Positions 43,699-52,326 of a stretch of DNA of 64,000 bases are shown here, piece after piece. This DNA is from Qipengyuania proteolytica (lineage in GTDB: Bacteria; Pseudomonadota; Alphaproteobacteria; Sphingomonadales; Sphingomonadaceae). The DNA is taken from assembly GCF_019711565.1 (NCBI RefSeq), contig NZ_JAIGNN010000001.1:1054001-1118000 (forward strand), in the 5' to 3' direction. How positions within the stretch are numbered: the stretch's first letter is position 1; every line of letters starts with the position of its first letter. Both the position numbers and the translations under genes were made by a program. The notes below the pieces were generated by a model that saw only the letters and a list, made by a program, of their open reading frames with translations, did no database searches and was not told the origin of the DNA.

Positions 43699-45188
43699 GC
43701 GGGCGCGTAATCGGGAAAGTTCGACGCGCAGGCGGCCAGCATGGCGCGGGTCTGCTCGACGTCCGAGATATGCAGGCCGGGCGGCGGTGCCTGCATCTTC
43801 GCTTGCGGCGGGAAGGTGCCGTAGCCCGCGAACAGGCAGTGCCAGCTCATGTTGGCATAGTGCGGGTTGCCGCCGTGCTGCTCGGCATTGAGCCTGCCGA
43901 TATCCTCATGCGTGAACCAGGCGGTCATCATCGCCTTGAGATCGTCCGACAGGGCATGGTTGGCGGCATTGTCCCGCCAATAGGCCGTGTCGCTGCGCTG
44001 GTTGAGGCGGTAATGCGCGACGATGTAGTCGCGGATGCCCTCGTATTTGGCGGCAATCCGCCAGTTGAATTCCTCGCGGTTCTGCGCGGTGAACCCGCCG
44101 CTTTCGTAGGCCCGGGCAAAGTCCAGCGCGGTGACGATCACGATATGGAGCGCAGTCGCTTCGAGCGGCTCGATAAACCCTTGCGAGAGGCCCGCGGCGA
44201 GGCAGTTCCCGGTCCAGCTATCCGCCACTCGCCCGACGCGCATCTGGAGGACACGCGCATCGCCCTGATCCTCCATGCCGATCGCCTTGCGCAGTTCGGC
44301 TTCGGCATCCTCGTCGGAAATGTATTTCGAGGAGTAGACATAGCCATTGCCGACCCGGCTGGTCAGCGGGATCGACCAGCGCCAGCCGCCCGACATGGCG
44401 ATGCTGTCGGTCTGCGGCTTCACCGGCTCGCGATGCGCCGTCGGCATCACGACGGCCCGGTCGTTGAACAGGTTTTCGCCGAAGGGGATGAATGGCGCGC
44501 CGAGCCTCTGCTGCGCGATCAGCGAGCGGAAACCCGAGCAGTCGACGAAGATGTCGCCTTCGATGCGCTCGCCATCATCGCAGAGCAGCGCGGCGACATC
44601 GCCGTCCGGGGTCAGTTCAACCTCTTCTACCCGCGTTGCGCGGTGCGTTACGCCGCGCTTTGTCGCCCAATCGCGCAGGAAAGCGCCCAGCTTGTGCGCG
44701 TCGAAATGGTAGCCATAGCTCGGGCCGAAGGGAAAATTCTCCTCCGGAATCGGCGACTTGCGGCCCTCGGAAAGCGCCTCTGCCAAGAACCAGTCGTCGG
44801 GGTGTGCCGGCACGTCCACGCCCCTTCGACGCAGCGCACAATTGTGCAGGAAGCCCGGCTCGCTGTGCAGATCGACGGGGCCGGGGAAGGGATGGAAATA
44901 GCTTTCACAACCCGTACGCTCGCTCCAGCCGGTGAAGCGGATGCCGAGTTTGTAGGTCGCGTCGCAGGCTGGCATCCAATCGGCTTCGGCTATGCCGAGG
45001 TGCTCGAAGAAGGCCTTCAATTGCGGGGTCGAGCCTTCGCCGACGCCGATGATCCCGATCTCCGGGCTCTCGACTACCGTCACCGATCCGCCGCGTTCGC
45101 CCCACTGGTGATGGAGCAGGCAGGCGGTGATCCAACCGGCGCTGCCGCCGCCGAGAACGACGACGCGGGGAGGGGCAGGGGTGCTCAC
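43695..45188 (-). CDS. Flavin-dependent tryptophan-halogenase homologue (halogenase 1)
   Basis: A 497-aa FADH2-dependent halogenase-family protein. It has GGGSAG (13-18) for FAD, the catalytic Lys80 in TYKLGIRF (the place of Lys79 in PrnA), the class signature WRWSIP, and the EPLEAT segment that holds the active-site Glu. GTG 45188 overlaps the GH97 stop (GTGA). It is the last gene of the glycan operon. Homologues beside TonB receptors, such as BrvH of Brevundimonas, brominate indole in vitro, but their natural substrate is unknown. A frame-open extension upstream is a shadow of GH97. Confidence 0.88.
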   Translation of the reverse strand: MSTPAPPRVVVLGGGSAGWITACLLHHQWGERGGSVTVVESPEIGIIGVGEGSTPQLKAFFEHLGIAEADWMPACDATYKLGIRFTGWSERTGCESYFHPFPGPVDLHSEPGFLHNCALRRRGVDVPAHPDDWFLAEALSEGRKSPIPEENFPFGPSYGYHFDAHKLGAFLRDWATKRGVTHRATRVEEVELTPDGDVAALLCDDGERIEGDIFVDCSGFRSLIAQQRLGAPFIPFGENLFNDRAVVMPTAHREPVKPQTDSIAMSGGWRWSIPLTSRVGNGYVYSSKYISDEDAEAELRKAIGMEDQGDARVLQMRVGRVADSWTGNCLAAGLSQGFIEPLEATALHIVIVTALDFARAYESGGFTAQNREEFNWRIAAKYEGIRDYIVAHYRLNQRSDTAYWRDNAANHALSDDLKAMMTAWFTHEDIGRLNAEQHGGNPHYANMSWHCLFAGYGTFPPQAKMQAPPPGLHISDVEQTRAMLAACASNFPDYAPA

Positions 45189-47215
45189 CCTTCGACGGGT
45201 ATCAGCCGCACTGCAAATCCGCCACCCGGTGCCATGCGCAGGTCGAGTGTGTTGCCGGCTGCAACCTCGCGCTCCTCGATCACAATGTCGAACCGCGTTG
45301 GGCCTTGGAAATGCGCGGTCTCTGCATCGCGATAGATCTGCGCGCGATAGGTCTTGCCTGGATCGAGGAAATCGAGCGCGACCCGCGTGTCGCGACCCTT
45401 CTCGTCCGCCCCGCCACCAAGGAACCACTCCTCGCTGTTGCGGTCCTTGCGCGCGGTCACGACATATTCGCCGATCTCGGCATCGAGCACGCGGCTTTCC
45501 GACCAGTCCGCGGGCACGTCCTTGATGAACTGGAACGCGCCGGGATGCTCGGCATAGTGTTCGGGCAGGTCGGCGACCATCTGGATCGGCGAGTAGACCA
45601 GCACATATTCGGCCAGCGCGCGGGCCATCGTCATCTGCAGCGGCTGGCCGCGACCTTCGAGGCTGAGGATGCCGGGCGTGTAGTCCATCGGCCCGGAGAG
45701 CAGCCGCGTGAACACCATGGTCGGCACGTGGCTCGGCCCGTTGGGCGGCACGCCCCAGGCGCTGAACTCCATGCCGCGCGCGCCTTCTCGGGCGACCCAG
45801 TTGGGATAGGTGCGCCTGAGGCCCGTATCCTTCACCGGCTCGTGCGGATTGATCGCGATCCTTCGCTTCGCCGCCTCGGTCACGACCTTGAGGTGGTGGC
45901 GTTGCATCACCTGGCTTTCGGTGCATTCGCGCGTCTCGCTGCCGTCGGGATGGACGTAGCGCAAATTGCAGGCGTCGGTGACATAGCCGCTCTTGATCGT
46001 CTTCACGCCGCGCGCCGCCATCAGGTCGAGCCCAGCTGCGAGTTGGGCTTCGTAATTGCCGACATCGCCGCTGGTCTCGTGATGGCCGACGATCGGCACG
46101 CCCTTTTCGGCGGCATAGCGGGCCAGCTCCTCGAAGTCGTAGTCGGGATAGGCCTCGGTGAAGCTGAAATCCGATCCGTTGAAGAACCAGTTGCCGTCCC
46201 AGCCGATGTTCCAGCCTTCGACCAGCACCCCCTCGAAACCGTTCTCGGCCGCGAAGTCGATGTAGCGCTTCACGTTGGCGGTGTTCGCGCCATGCTTCGG
46301 GCCCGAACCCCAGGTCTCCTCATCGAGGTGGAGCGACCACCACACGCCGACATATTTGTGCGGTTTGAACCAGCTGACATCGCCGAGCTTGTTCGGCGCG
46401 TTGAGGTTCAGTTCGACCAGGCTTTCGGCGAGTCCCGCCGCATCGTCCGAAATCCGGATCGTGCGCCACGGCGTCGCGAAGGGCGTGTCGCGCACTGCGC
46501 GTGCCGCGCCCGAACCCGTCGGCGCGAGCGTGGCCCGGAAATTCGTGCCCGTGGTGCGCTTCATCCACATGCCAGCGAAATCGACCAACGCGGCTTCGTG
46601 CAAAGCGACATGCGTGCCGTTGTTCATACGGAAGGTCAGCGGCGTATGCGCGACCGACACGGCAGAGATCGGCGTCTTTTCGTAAAGATATTCGTAGCGG
46701 TTCCATTCGCCGCCGGGGATCCACCATGCGGTGCCGTCTTCGGCGAGGTTGAACTCGGTCAGTTCTTCGGCGATGCGCACGGTTTCGCCCATGCTCGCAT
46801 CGTCGAAGACATAACTGAAAGCGACCGCATCGTCGAAAACGCGGAAGGCGACGCCGAACTTGCGCGCGGCTTCGCTGTCCTCCTCGAAACGGACGGTCAG
46901 CGCATTGTGGTGATCGCGCACGAAGCGCTGCTCGCCCCAAGGCTGTTCCCATGTCTCGTCGTGGCTGGCGCGGGCGGCGCCGACCACCTTGAGGCGGCGT
47001 TCCAGCTTGTCCTGGTCGGTCAGCAGGAAGCCGAGGCGGCTGTCGGTGAGGACCGGTGCGCCGTCCTTTTCGACGCGGTAGAACGGCCGTCCCTCGCCAT
47101 TGACGTCGACCGTAACGGTGATTCTGCCGTCGGGCGAGGTGACGACCTCTTCGGCCAGCGCAGCGGGCGCTGCGAACAGCAGGATGAGGGCGGAGAGGAT
47201 CCGGGGAAGGGTCAT
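45185..47215 (-). CDS. GH97 alpha-glucosidase (SusB-like)
   Basis: A 676-aa secreted glycoside hydrolase. It has a signal peptide (RILSALILLFAAPAALAEE), an N-terminal beta-sandwich (about 25-270), a TIM barrel (about 280-560, with KYVGVWWSLHLDEETWG and GFEGVLVEGWNIGW) and a C-terminal beta domain. Glu residues in HHETSG, INPHEPVK and GMEFSAW match the places used by inverting SusB-type enzymes. ATG 47215 overlaps the GH13 stop (ATGA). It should release glucose from maltooligosaccharides in the periplasm. Confidence 0.92.
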   Translation of the reverse strand: MTLPRILSALILLFAAPAALAEEVVTSPDGRITVTVDVNGEGRPFYRVEKDGAPVLTDSRLGFLLTDQDKLERRLKVVGAARASHDETWEQPWGEQRFVRDHHNALTVRFEEDSEAARKFGVAFRVFDDAVAFSYVFDDASMGETVRIAEELTEFNLAEDGTAWWIPGGEWNRYEYLYEKTPISAVSVAHTPLTFRMNNGTHVALHEAALVDFAGMWMKRTTGTNFRATLAPTGSGAARAVRDTPFATPWRTIRISDDAAGLAESLVELNLNAPNKLGDVSWFKPHKYVGVWWSLHLDEETWGSGPKHGANTANVKRYIDFAAENGFEGVLVEGWNIGWDGNWFFNGSDFSFTEAYPDYDFEELARYAAEKGVPIVGHHETSGDVGNYEAQLAAGLDLMAARGVKTIKSGYVTDACNLRYVHPDGSETRECTESQVMQRHHLKVVTEAAKRRIAINPHEPVKDTGLRRTYPNWVAREGARGMEFSAWGVPPNGPSHVPTMVFTRLLSGPMDYTPGILSLEGRGQPLQMTMARALAEYVLVYSPIQMVADLPEHYAEHPGAFQFIKDVPADWSESRVLDAEIGEYVVTARKDRNSEEWFLGGGADEKGRDTRVALDFLDPGKTYRAQIYRDAETAHFQGPTRFDIVIEEREVAAGNTLDLRMAPGGGFAVRLIPVEG

Positions 47216-48837
47216 GCTTCGATCACCAGTGCGGCATAGGGGGGAAGGAGCGTCGGCGTGGCATCGTTCACCGAAGCGAGTTGGGTGCCTTTGCCAAGCT
47301 CTTCGGGCAGGGCCTGCGCGGTCGCGCCGAGATTGAACAGGCACCGGACGGTCTGGCCGGTCGCCTGGCGTTCGATGACGAACAGCCCGTCGATACTTTC
47401 GCAGCGCGTGACGCTGCCGTGATGCAGTGCCGGATTGGCATTGCGTAGCGCGATCATCGCACGCGTGTGGTTGAGCAGCGAGGCATCGTCCGCCTCCTGC
47501 ACGTCCACGGCCTTTGCGGCATTCTCGGGACCGACCGGCAGCCACGGCTCGCCAGCGGTAAATCCGGCATGCGACGCATCTGCGGTCCACGGCATCGGGG
47601 TGCGCGCGCCGTCACGGCTGAGCGTGAGCGGCCAGTTGGCTATGGCCTCGGGATCGTGGAGTTGCTCGAACGGGATGTCGACCTGCGTCAGGCCCAGCTC
47701 CTCGCCGTAGTAGAGGATGATGTTGCCGCGCAGCGAAGCGAGCAGCAGCACCTTGAGCCGCGCCGCCGCATCGCGTTCCTGCGCGTTCCACCAGCGGCTC
47801 ACCGCGCGGGGCGCATCGTGGTTCTCGAAGGCCCAGCTCGGCCAGCCCATGCCCTCGTGGTCGGGCCATTGGGCGAGCGCGGCGCAGATTGCCCCAGGCG
47901 TCAGCTTCTCGGCATAGAGGAAGTTGAACCCATAGGCCGAATTGAGATGCGTCTCGCCGGCGGTGAAGGCCTTCATCTCGACCTCGGCCTCGTCCCCGCC
48001 TACCTCGGCGACGGTGAACACGCCGTCGTATTCGTCGGTCAGGGCGCGGATGCGTTCGATGAAGGCCGGGATGTCGGCATGGCTCTGGTTGTATCGCTTG
48101 AGCTGGAAATCGAACGGGCGCGTGCGCGGCTTGTCGGTTGCGGGCGCAGGCGGATTGTCGCGCAACTGCGGGTCGTGCATCGCGAAATTGAGCGCATCGA
48201 TGCGGAAGCCGTCGACCCCGCGCTCCAGCCAGAAGCGCATCACGTCCAGCACCGCGTCCTGCACATCGCGATTGTGCAGGTTCAGCTGCGGCTGCGAATT
48301 CAGGAAATTGTGCAGGTAATACTGGCCGCGCCGGGCGTCCCACGTCCACGCGGGACCCCCGAACACTGATTGCCAGTTCGACGGCGGCGACCCGTCGGGC
48401 TTGGCGTCCGCCCAGACATACCAGTCGGTCTTCGGATTGTTCCTGTCGGAGCGGCTCTGGGCGAACCACGGATGTTCGTCCGAAGTGTGCGAATAGACCT
48501 GATCGATCAGCACCTTGAGGCCGAGCTCGTGAGCGCGGGCGACCAGCGCGTCGAAATCGGCCAGCGTGCCGAAGATCGGATCGACATCGCAATAATCGGC
48601 CACGTCATAGCCGAAATCCTTCATCGGCGAGACGAAGAAGGGCGAAATCCAGATCGCATCGATGCCGAGCGAGGCGACATGCGGCAGGCGCTGCGTAATG
48701 CCGGGCAGGTCGCCGACCCCGTCGCCGTTCGAATCCTGGAAGCTGCGCGGATAGATCTGGTAGATCGACGCACCCTTCCACCACGGCAGGGCGGCGGTGT
48801 CGCGCGCGGCTTCGGTCATGGTGGTGTGGCGGTTCAT
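47212..48837 (-). CDS. GH13 alpha-glucosidase (subfamily 23-like)
   Basis: A 541-aa cytoplasmic glucosidase without signal peptide. GH13 motifs are IDQVYSHTS, GFRIDALNFA (nucleophile Asp), VAEVGGDE (acid/base Glu) and FENHDAPR (transition-state Asp). The stretch with NSQPQLNLHNRDVQDAVLDV resembles GH13_23 enzymes such as the Halomonas alpha-glucosidase. ATG 48837 overlaps the previous stop in ATGA. It should convert imported maltose or maltodextrin to glucose. Confidence 0.92.
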   Translation of the reverse strand: MNRHTTMTEAARDTAALPWWKGASIYQIYPRSFQDSNGDGVGDLPGITQRLPHVASLGIDAIWISPFFVSPMKDFGYDVADYCDVDPIFGTLADFDALVARAHELGLKVLIDQVYSHTSDEHPWFAQSRSDRNNPKTDWYVWADAKPDGSPPSNWQSVFGGPAWTWDARRGQYYLHNFLNSQPQLNLHNRDVQDAVLDVMRFWLERGVDGFRIDALNFAMHDPQLRDNPPAPATDKPRTRPFDFQLKRYNQSHADIPAFIERIRALTDEYDGVFTVAEVGGDEAEVEMKAFTAGETHLNSAYGFNFLYAEKLTPGAICAALAQWPDHEGMGWPSWAFENHDAPRAVSRWWNAQERDAAARLKVLLLASLRGNIILYYGEELGLTQVDIPFEQLHDPEAIANWPLTLSRDGARTPMPWTADASHAGFTAGEPWLPVGPENAAKAVDVQEADDASLLNHTRAMIALRNANPALHHGSVTRCESIDGLFVIERQATGQTVRCLFNLGATAQALPEELGKGTQLASVNDATPTLLPPYAALVIEA

Positions 48838-50675
48838 TCTGCGGTCTCCGACACGCGGCACAGCGCCCAGCCGAAGGCGGGCAGGGTGAAGGCGGCGCTG
48901 CCCGGCGCAGTGACCGCTGCGGGGCAGGGACCGGCAAGCGTCGCGAACGCGCGCGCGTCATAGCCGAGCGCGATGTTGGCGCTGCGCGGCGCTCCGGTCG
49001 TGTTGAAGACGGCGACGTATTCGCCGCCCGTCTCGGGATCGAAGCGGCTGACGGCGAAGATGCCCGCCTGCTGCTCGTAATGGCGCACGATTTGCTTGCC
49101 GCGCGTCAGCGCCGGGTGCGCTTTGCGGATCGCCGAAAACTCCGCGATCAGGCGATAGAGCGGATGCGCTTCGTCGAAATTGCTCGTCGCGGTGGTCGCA
49201 TCGGTGCCGATCAGGTCGTTGTCGTTGTAGACCGCCGTCTTCGAGGGGAACATGTCCTCGCGCGCCAGCTGGTCGTTGCCGTCGCCGACGAAGCCCTGCT
49301 CGTCCCCGTAATAGATCACCGGCGAACCGCGCAGGCTGAGCATCATCGCATGTCCGAGCATGACGCGCTGGAGCAGCTCTTCCTGCGAGATGTCCGGCCG
49401 GTCGGCTTTGATCAGGGTGGAGAAGCGGCCCATGTCGTGATTGCCCAGGAACGTCGGCAGCGTGCGCGCGGTATCCTCGCCGCCCTCGTACAGCACGTCG
49501 CCATCGAACATGTGCGCCAGCACGACCGTCCCGCGGTCGCGGCCCAGCAATTCGCGCATCGCCGCCTGGAAGGCGAAATCGAGCACCGCGGGCAGTTTGT
49601 CGCGGCGGGTATATTCGGCGATGTAGCCGCTATCCGGAACGTCCTTGTAGACCTCGCCGAACATGTGGAAGTTGGGAATGCCCTCTTCCTCGGCCACCTT
49701 TTCGATCGCGGGGACGAATTCCTGCCAGAAGCCGGGATCGACGTGGCGGGCGGTATCGATGCGGAAGCCGTCGATGCCGAAGTCGCGCACCCAGCCGGAA
49801 AAGATTGCGATCATCCCGGCGCGCACGCGCGGGTGCTCTGTGAACAGGTCGTCGAGGCCGACGAAATCGCCGAAGCGGCTGTCCTCGCCCGTGAAGCTGC
49901 TGTTGCCGCGATTGTGGTAATAGATCGGATCGTTGAGCCAGGCGGGGACCTTCACGTCCTTTTCGGCATCGGGGACGACCGGCGTATAGGCGTAATTCGG
50001 GTTCACGAGCTTCGCGAAATTCGCGGCACTGCTGTCCTCGTCGCCCATGAAGCCGGGGTTGATGGGGGCGCCGTCGGCCGTGCCGCGCGTCGAGTAAGGA
50101 TAGTCGCCCTTGCTGCGGTATTCGAAGTTCGTCTCGGGCCCGTCGGCATAGGTGATGACGTCGGCGGTGTGATTCGTGATGATGTCCATATAGACCTTCA
50201 TCCCGCGCGCATGGGCGGCTTCGACGAAGGTCTTGAACTCCTCCCGCGTGCCGAAATGGCCGTCGGGCCGGGTGAAATCGGTCACCCAGTAACCGTGATA
50301 GCCCGCGCTCTCGTCGCCGGGAGGACCCTGCACGGGCTTGTTCTGGAAGATCGGTGCGAACCAGATCGCGGTGATGCCCATGCGCTCGAGATAGTCGAGC
50401 CGTTCGGTCAGGCCCTTGAGGTCGCCGCCGTGGAAGAAGCCCTTGGCAGCCGGATCGAAGCCGGTGGCCAGCCGGTCGCCGGTGAAATCGCCGGTGTCGT
50501 TGGATGCGTCGCCGTTCTCGAACCGATCGGGCAGGACGAAATAGACGATCTCCTCCGACGGCTCGCGGTCGCGGAAGGTGGCGGCTGGCTCCGCCGTCTC
50601 GACGCGGTGTTCCGCCCGGACCTGCGCGCAGGAGGCCAGGAGCAGGGCGGCGAGAGGGAGGAGCTTGGCGGTCAT
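48834..50675 (-). CDS. GH13 alpha-amylase family lipoprotein
   Basis: A 613-aa protein. The N-terminus is a lipoprotein signal (LLPLAALLLASC, lipobox LASC). GH13 motifs are MDIITNHTAD, GFRIDTARHVD (nucleophile), MFGEVYKD (acid/base) and LGNHDMGR. A C-terminal beta domain ends the protein. The early segment IVYFVLPDRFENGD is like cyclomaltodextrinase/neopullulanase-related amylases. ATG 50675 overlaps the halogenase 2 stop in ATGA; the long open frame upstream is a shadow. It probably cleaves longer glucans at the outer membrane or in the periplasm. Confidence 0.9.
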   Translation of the reverse strand: MTAKLLPLAALLLASCAQVRAEHRVETAEPAATFRDREPSEEIVYFVLPDRFENGDASNDTGDFTGDRLATGFDPAAKGFFHGGDLKGLTERLDYLERMGITAIWFAPIFQNKPVQGPPGDESAGYHGYWVTDFTRPDGHFGTREEFKTFVEAAHARGMKVYMDIITNHTADVITYADGPETNFEYRSKGDYPYSTRGTADGAPINPGFMGDEDSSAANFAKLVNPNYAYTPVVPDAEKDVKVPAWLNDPIYYHNRGNSSFTGEDSRFGDFVGLDDLFTEHPRVRAGMIAIFSGWVRDFGIDGFRIDTARHVDPGFWQEFVPAIEKVAEEEGIPNFHMFGEVYKDVPDSGYIAEYTRRDKLPAVLDFAFQAAMRELLGRDRGTVVLAHMFDGDVLYEGGEDTARTLPTFLGNHDMGRFSTLIKADRPDISQEELLQRVMLGHAMMLSLRGSPVIYYGDEQGFVGDGNDQLAREDMFPSKTAVYNDNDLIGTDATTATSNFDEAHPLYRLIAEFSAIRKAHPALTRGKQIVRHYEQQAGIFAVSRFDPETGGEYVAVFNTTGAPRSANIALGYDARAFATLAGPCPAAVTAPGSAAFTLPAFGWALCRVSETAE

Positions 50676-52207
50676 TGTCGGGTCATTCCCATCGGTTGTG
50701 CGCTCATGGCCTGGCGCAGGAATTCGGCGTGCGAGCGCATCGGCCGCACCTCTTCGGTGATCTCGCCTTCGATCCGGCCGAGCATTGCCGCGAGCTGGTC
50801 TTGTGGCATGGCATCGGCCAGCGCGGTGTAGCTTTGCGGGATGACCCCCTGACCTACAAAGACCTGGAACCAGGCGACTTCGGTGAAGAGTTCTTCCTGC
50901 TCGCGATGGATGGTCGCGCTGCTGTTCCACACGGCGAACTTCTCCGCCAGGTTGGCGGGCTTCTCGATGTGGCGCATCATGTCCCAGAAGGGTTCGCCTT
51001 CGCGCGCATTGGCGGTGTAATGCAGGATCAGGAAATCGCGCGACCGCTCCCATTCGAAGGCGACCTTGCGATTGAACCATTCGATGACCGCGGGATCGGC
51101 CCGGCCACCTTTCGGCGCGACGGCCAGGAAGCGGGTTATCGAGCTTTGCGTCAGGTAGATGCTGGTCGATTCCATCGGTTCCAGGAAGCCCGAGGCGAGG
51201 CCCAGCGCGAGGCAGTTCTTCACCCAGTGTTCGCGCCGCATGCCCGTGGTGAAGGGGATCATGCGCGGCGATCCGTCCGGCTCGGAATCGAGGTTGCGCA
51301 GCAGGGTTTCTGTCGCCTCGTCCTCGGACATATGCGCGCTGCAGAAGACGTGTCCGTTGCCGATGCGATGCTGCAACGGGATGCGCCACTGCCACCCGGC
51401 CTTGCGCGCCGTCGCCTTGGTGTAGGGGGTGAGGTCGCCGCCGGTGGCGCAGGCGACCGCCACCGCGCGGTCGCACGGCAGGTACTTCGTCCATTCGACG
51501 AAGCCGGCCCCCAGCGCACCGCCCAAGAGAAGCGAGCGAAAGCCCGTGCAATCGATGAAGAAATCGCCTTCGACGCGCTCGCCGCGATCGAGCAGGAGCG
51601 CGGCGATGTTGCCGCTCTCGCCGTCGAGTTCGACGTCGGCAATCTTGCCCTCGACGCGCGTCACGCGGTGCTGTTCGGCGAAGTTGCGCAGCACCTGGGC
51701 ATAGAGACCGGCGTCGAAATGATAGGCGTAGGGGATTTCGCCGTCCGGTGTGCCGGGGCGGCCGCGATCCATGCGCAGCGCGCGCGCCGCGCGCTCGTTG
51801 CGCGAATAGGCGGCGAGACCCTTGGCGAGACCGCCCTTGTGCGCGCGGACCCAGTAGGGATGGAACGGGACGACGCCGGCACCGCGCCCGACGCTGCCGA
51901 AGGCGTGGATGTAGTCCTCGCCCTCGCGCAGCCAGCCATCGAACTGGATGCCGAGCTTGTAGGTGCCCTTCACGGCCGCGAGGAAGGGGCCTTCGGGTAT
52001 GCCGAGCGCGCTGTTGATCAGGCGGATCTGCGGAATGGTGGCCTCGCCCACGCCGACGATGCCGATTTCCTCGCTTTCGACCAGCGTGACGCTGTCTTCG
52101 GGCGGCAGGAAGCGCGCGAGCAGCGCGGCCGCCATCCAGCCGGCAGCGCCGCCGCCGGCGACGACGTAGCGCGTGCCCTGTGCTTGCGGTGCGGAGTGTG
52201 CGTCCAT
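50672..52207 (-). CDS. Flavin-dependent tryptophan-halogenase homologue (halogenase 2)
   Basis: A 511-aa paralogue of halogenase 1. It has GGGAAG (18-23), GVGEATIP, catalytic Lys84 in TYKLGIQF, WQWRIP and the EPMEST segment, so all key residues are kept. The two differ widely in the substrate-side half. ATG 52207 is chosen to put the FAD motif near the N-terminus; an upstream start at 52267 is in frame. It lies 119 bases after the TonB receptor, behind a hairpin, and is coupled to the GH13 lipoprotein by ATGA. Confidence 0.88.
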   Translation of the reverse strand: MDAHSAPQAQGTRYVVAGGGAAGWMAAALLARFLPPEDSVTLVESEEIGIVGVGEATIPQIRLINSALGIPEGPFLAAVKGTYKLGIQFDGWLREGEDYIHAFGSVGRGAGVVPFHPYWVRAHKGGLAKGLAAYSRNERAARALRMDRGRPGTPDGEIPYAYHFDAGLYAQVLRNFAEQHRVTRVEGKIADVELDGESGNIAALLLDRGERVEGDFFIDCTGFRSLLLGGALGAGFVEWTKYLPCDRAVAVACATGGDLTPYTKATARKAGWQWRIPLQHRIGNGHVFCSAHMSEDEATETLLRNLDSEPDGSPRMIPFTTGMRREHWVKNCLALGLASGFLEPMESTSIYLTQSSITRFLAVAPKGGRADPAVIEWFNRKVAFEWERSRDFLILHYTANAREGEPFWDMMRHIEKPANLAEKFAVWNSSATIHREQEELFTEVAWFQVFVGQGVIPQSYTALADAMPQDQLAAMLGRIEGEITEEVRPMRSHAEFLRQAMSAQPMGMTRQ

Positions 52208-52282
52208 GGTATCTTGGTCCCCGAATGCTTGTGGTCCAAGCAGGCTCGGTAGCAGCTTGCGCGCCAAGGGCCAGAGAGGGGC

Positions 52283-52310
52283 GGGGCGGCCGGGAGGAGG
52301 TGGCCGCCCC
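52283..52310 (-). terminator. Hairpin between TonB receptor and halogenase 2
   Basis: GGGGCGGCC pairs perfectly with GGCCGCCCC around a 10-base loop just after the receptor stop. There is no U-run on the minus strand. It may partly terminate transcription or protect the 3' end of the receptor mRNA, lowering expression of downstream genes. Confidence 0.5.
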
Positions 52311-52326
52311 GCTAGTCAGTCGACGA

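Noticed and set aside
45189-45926. N-terminal extension of halogenase 1 to about 743 codons
   Set aside because: The added part is a shadow of GH97 in another frame. The GTG at 45188 overlapping the GH97 stop is the natural start.
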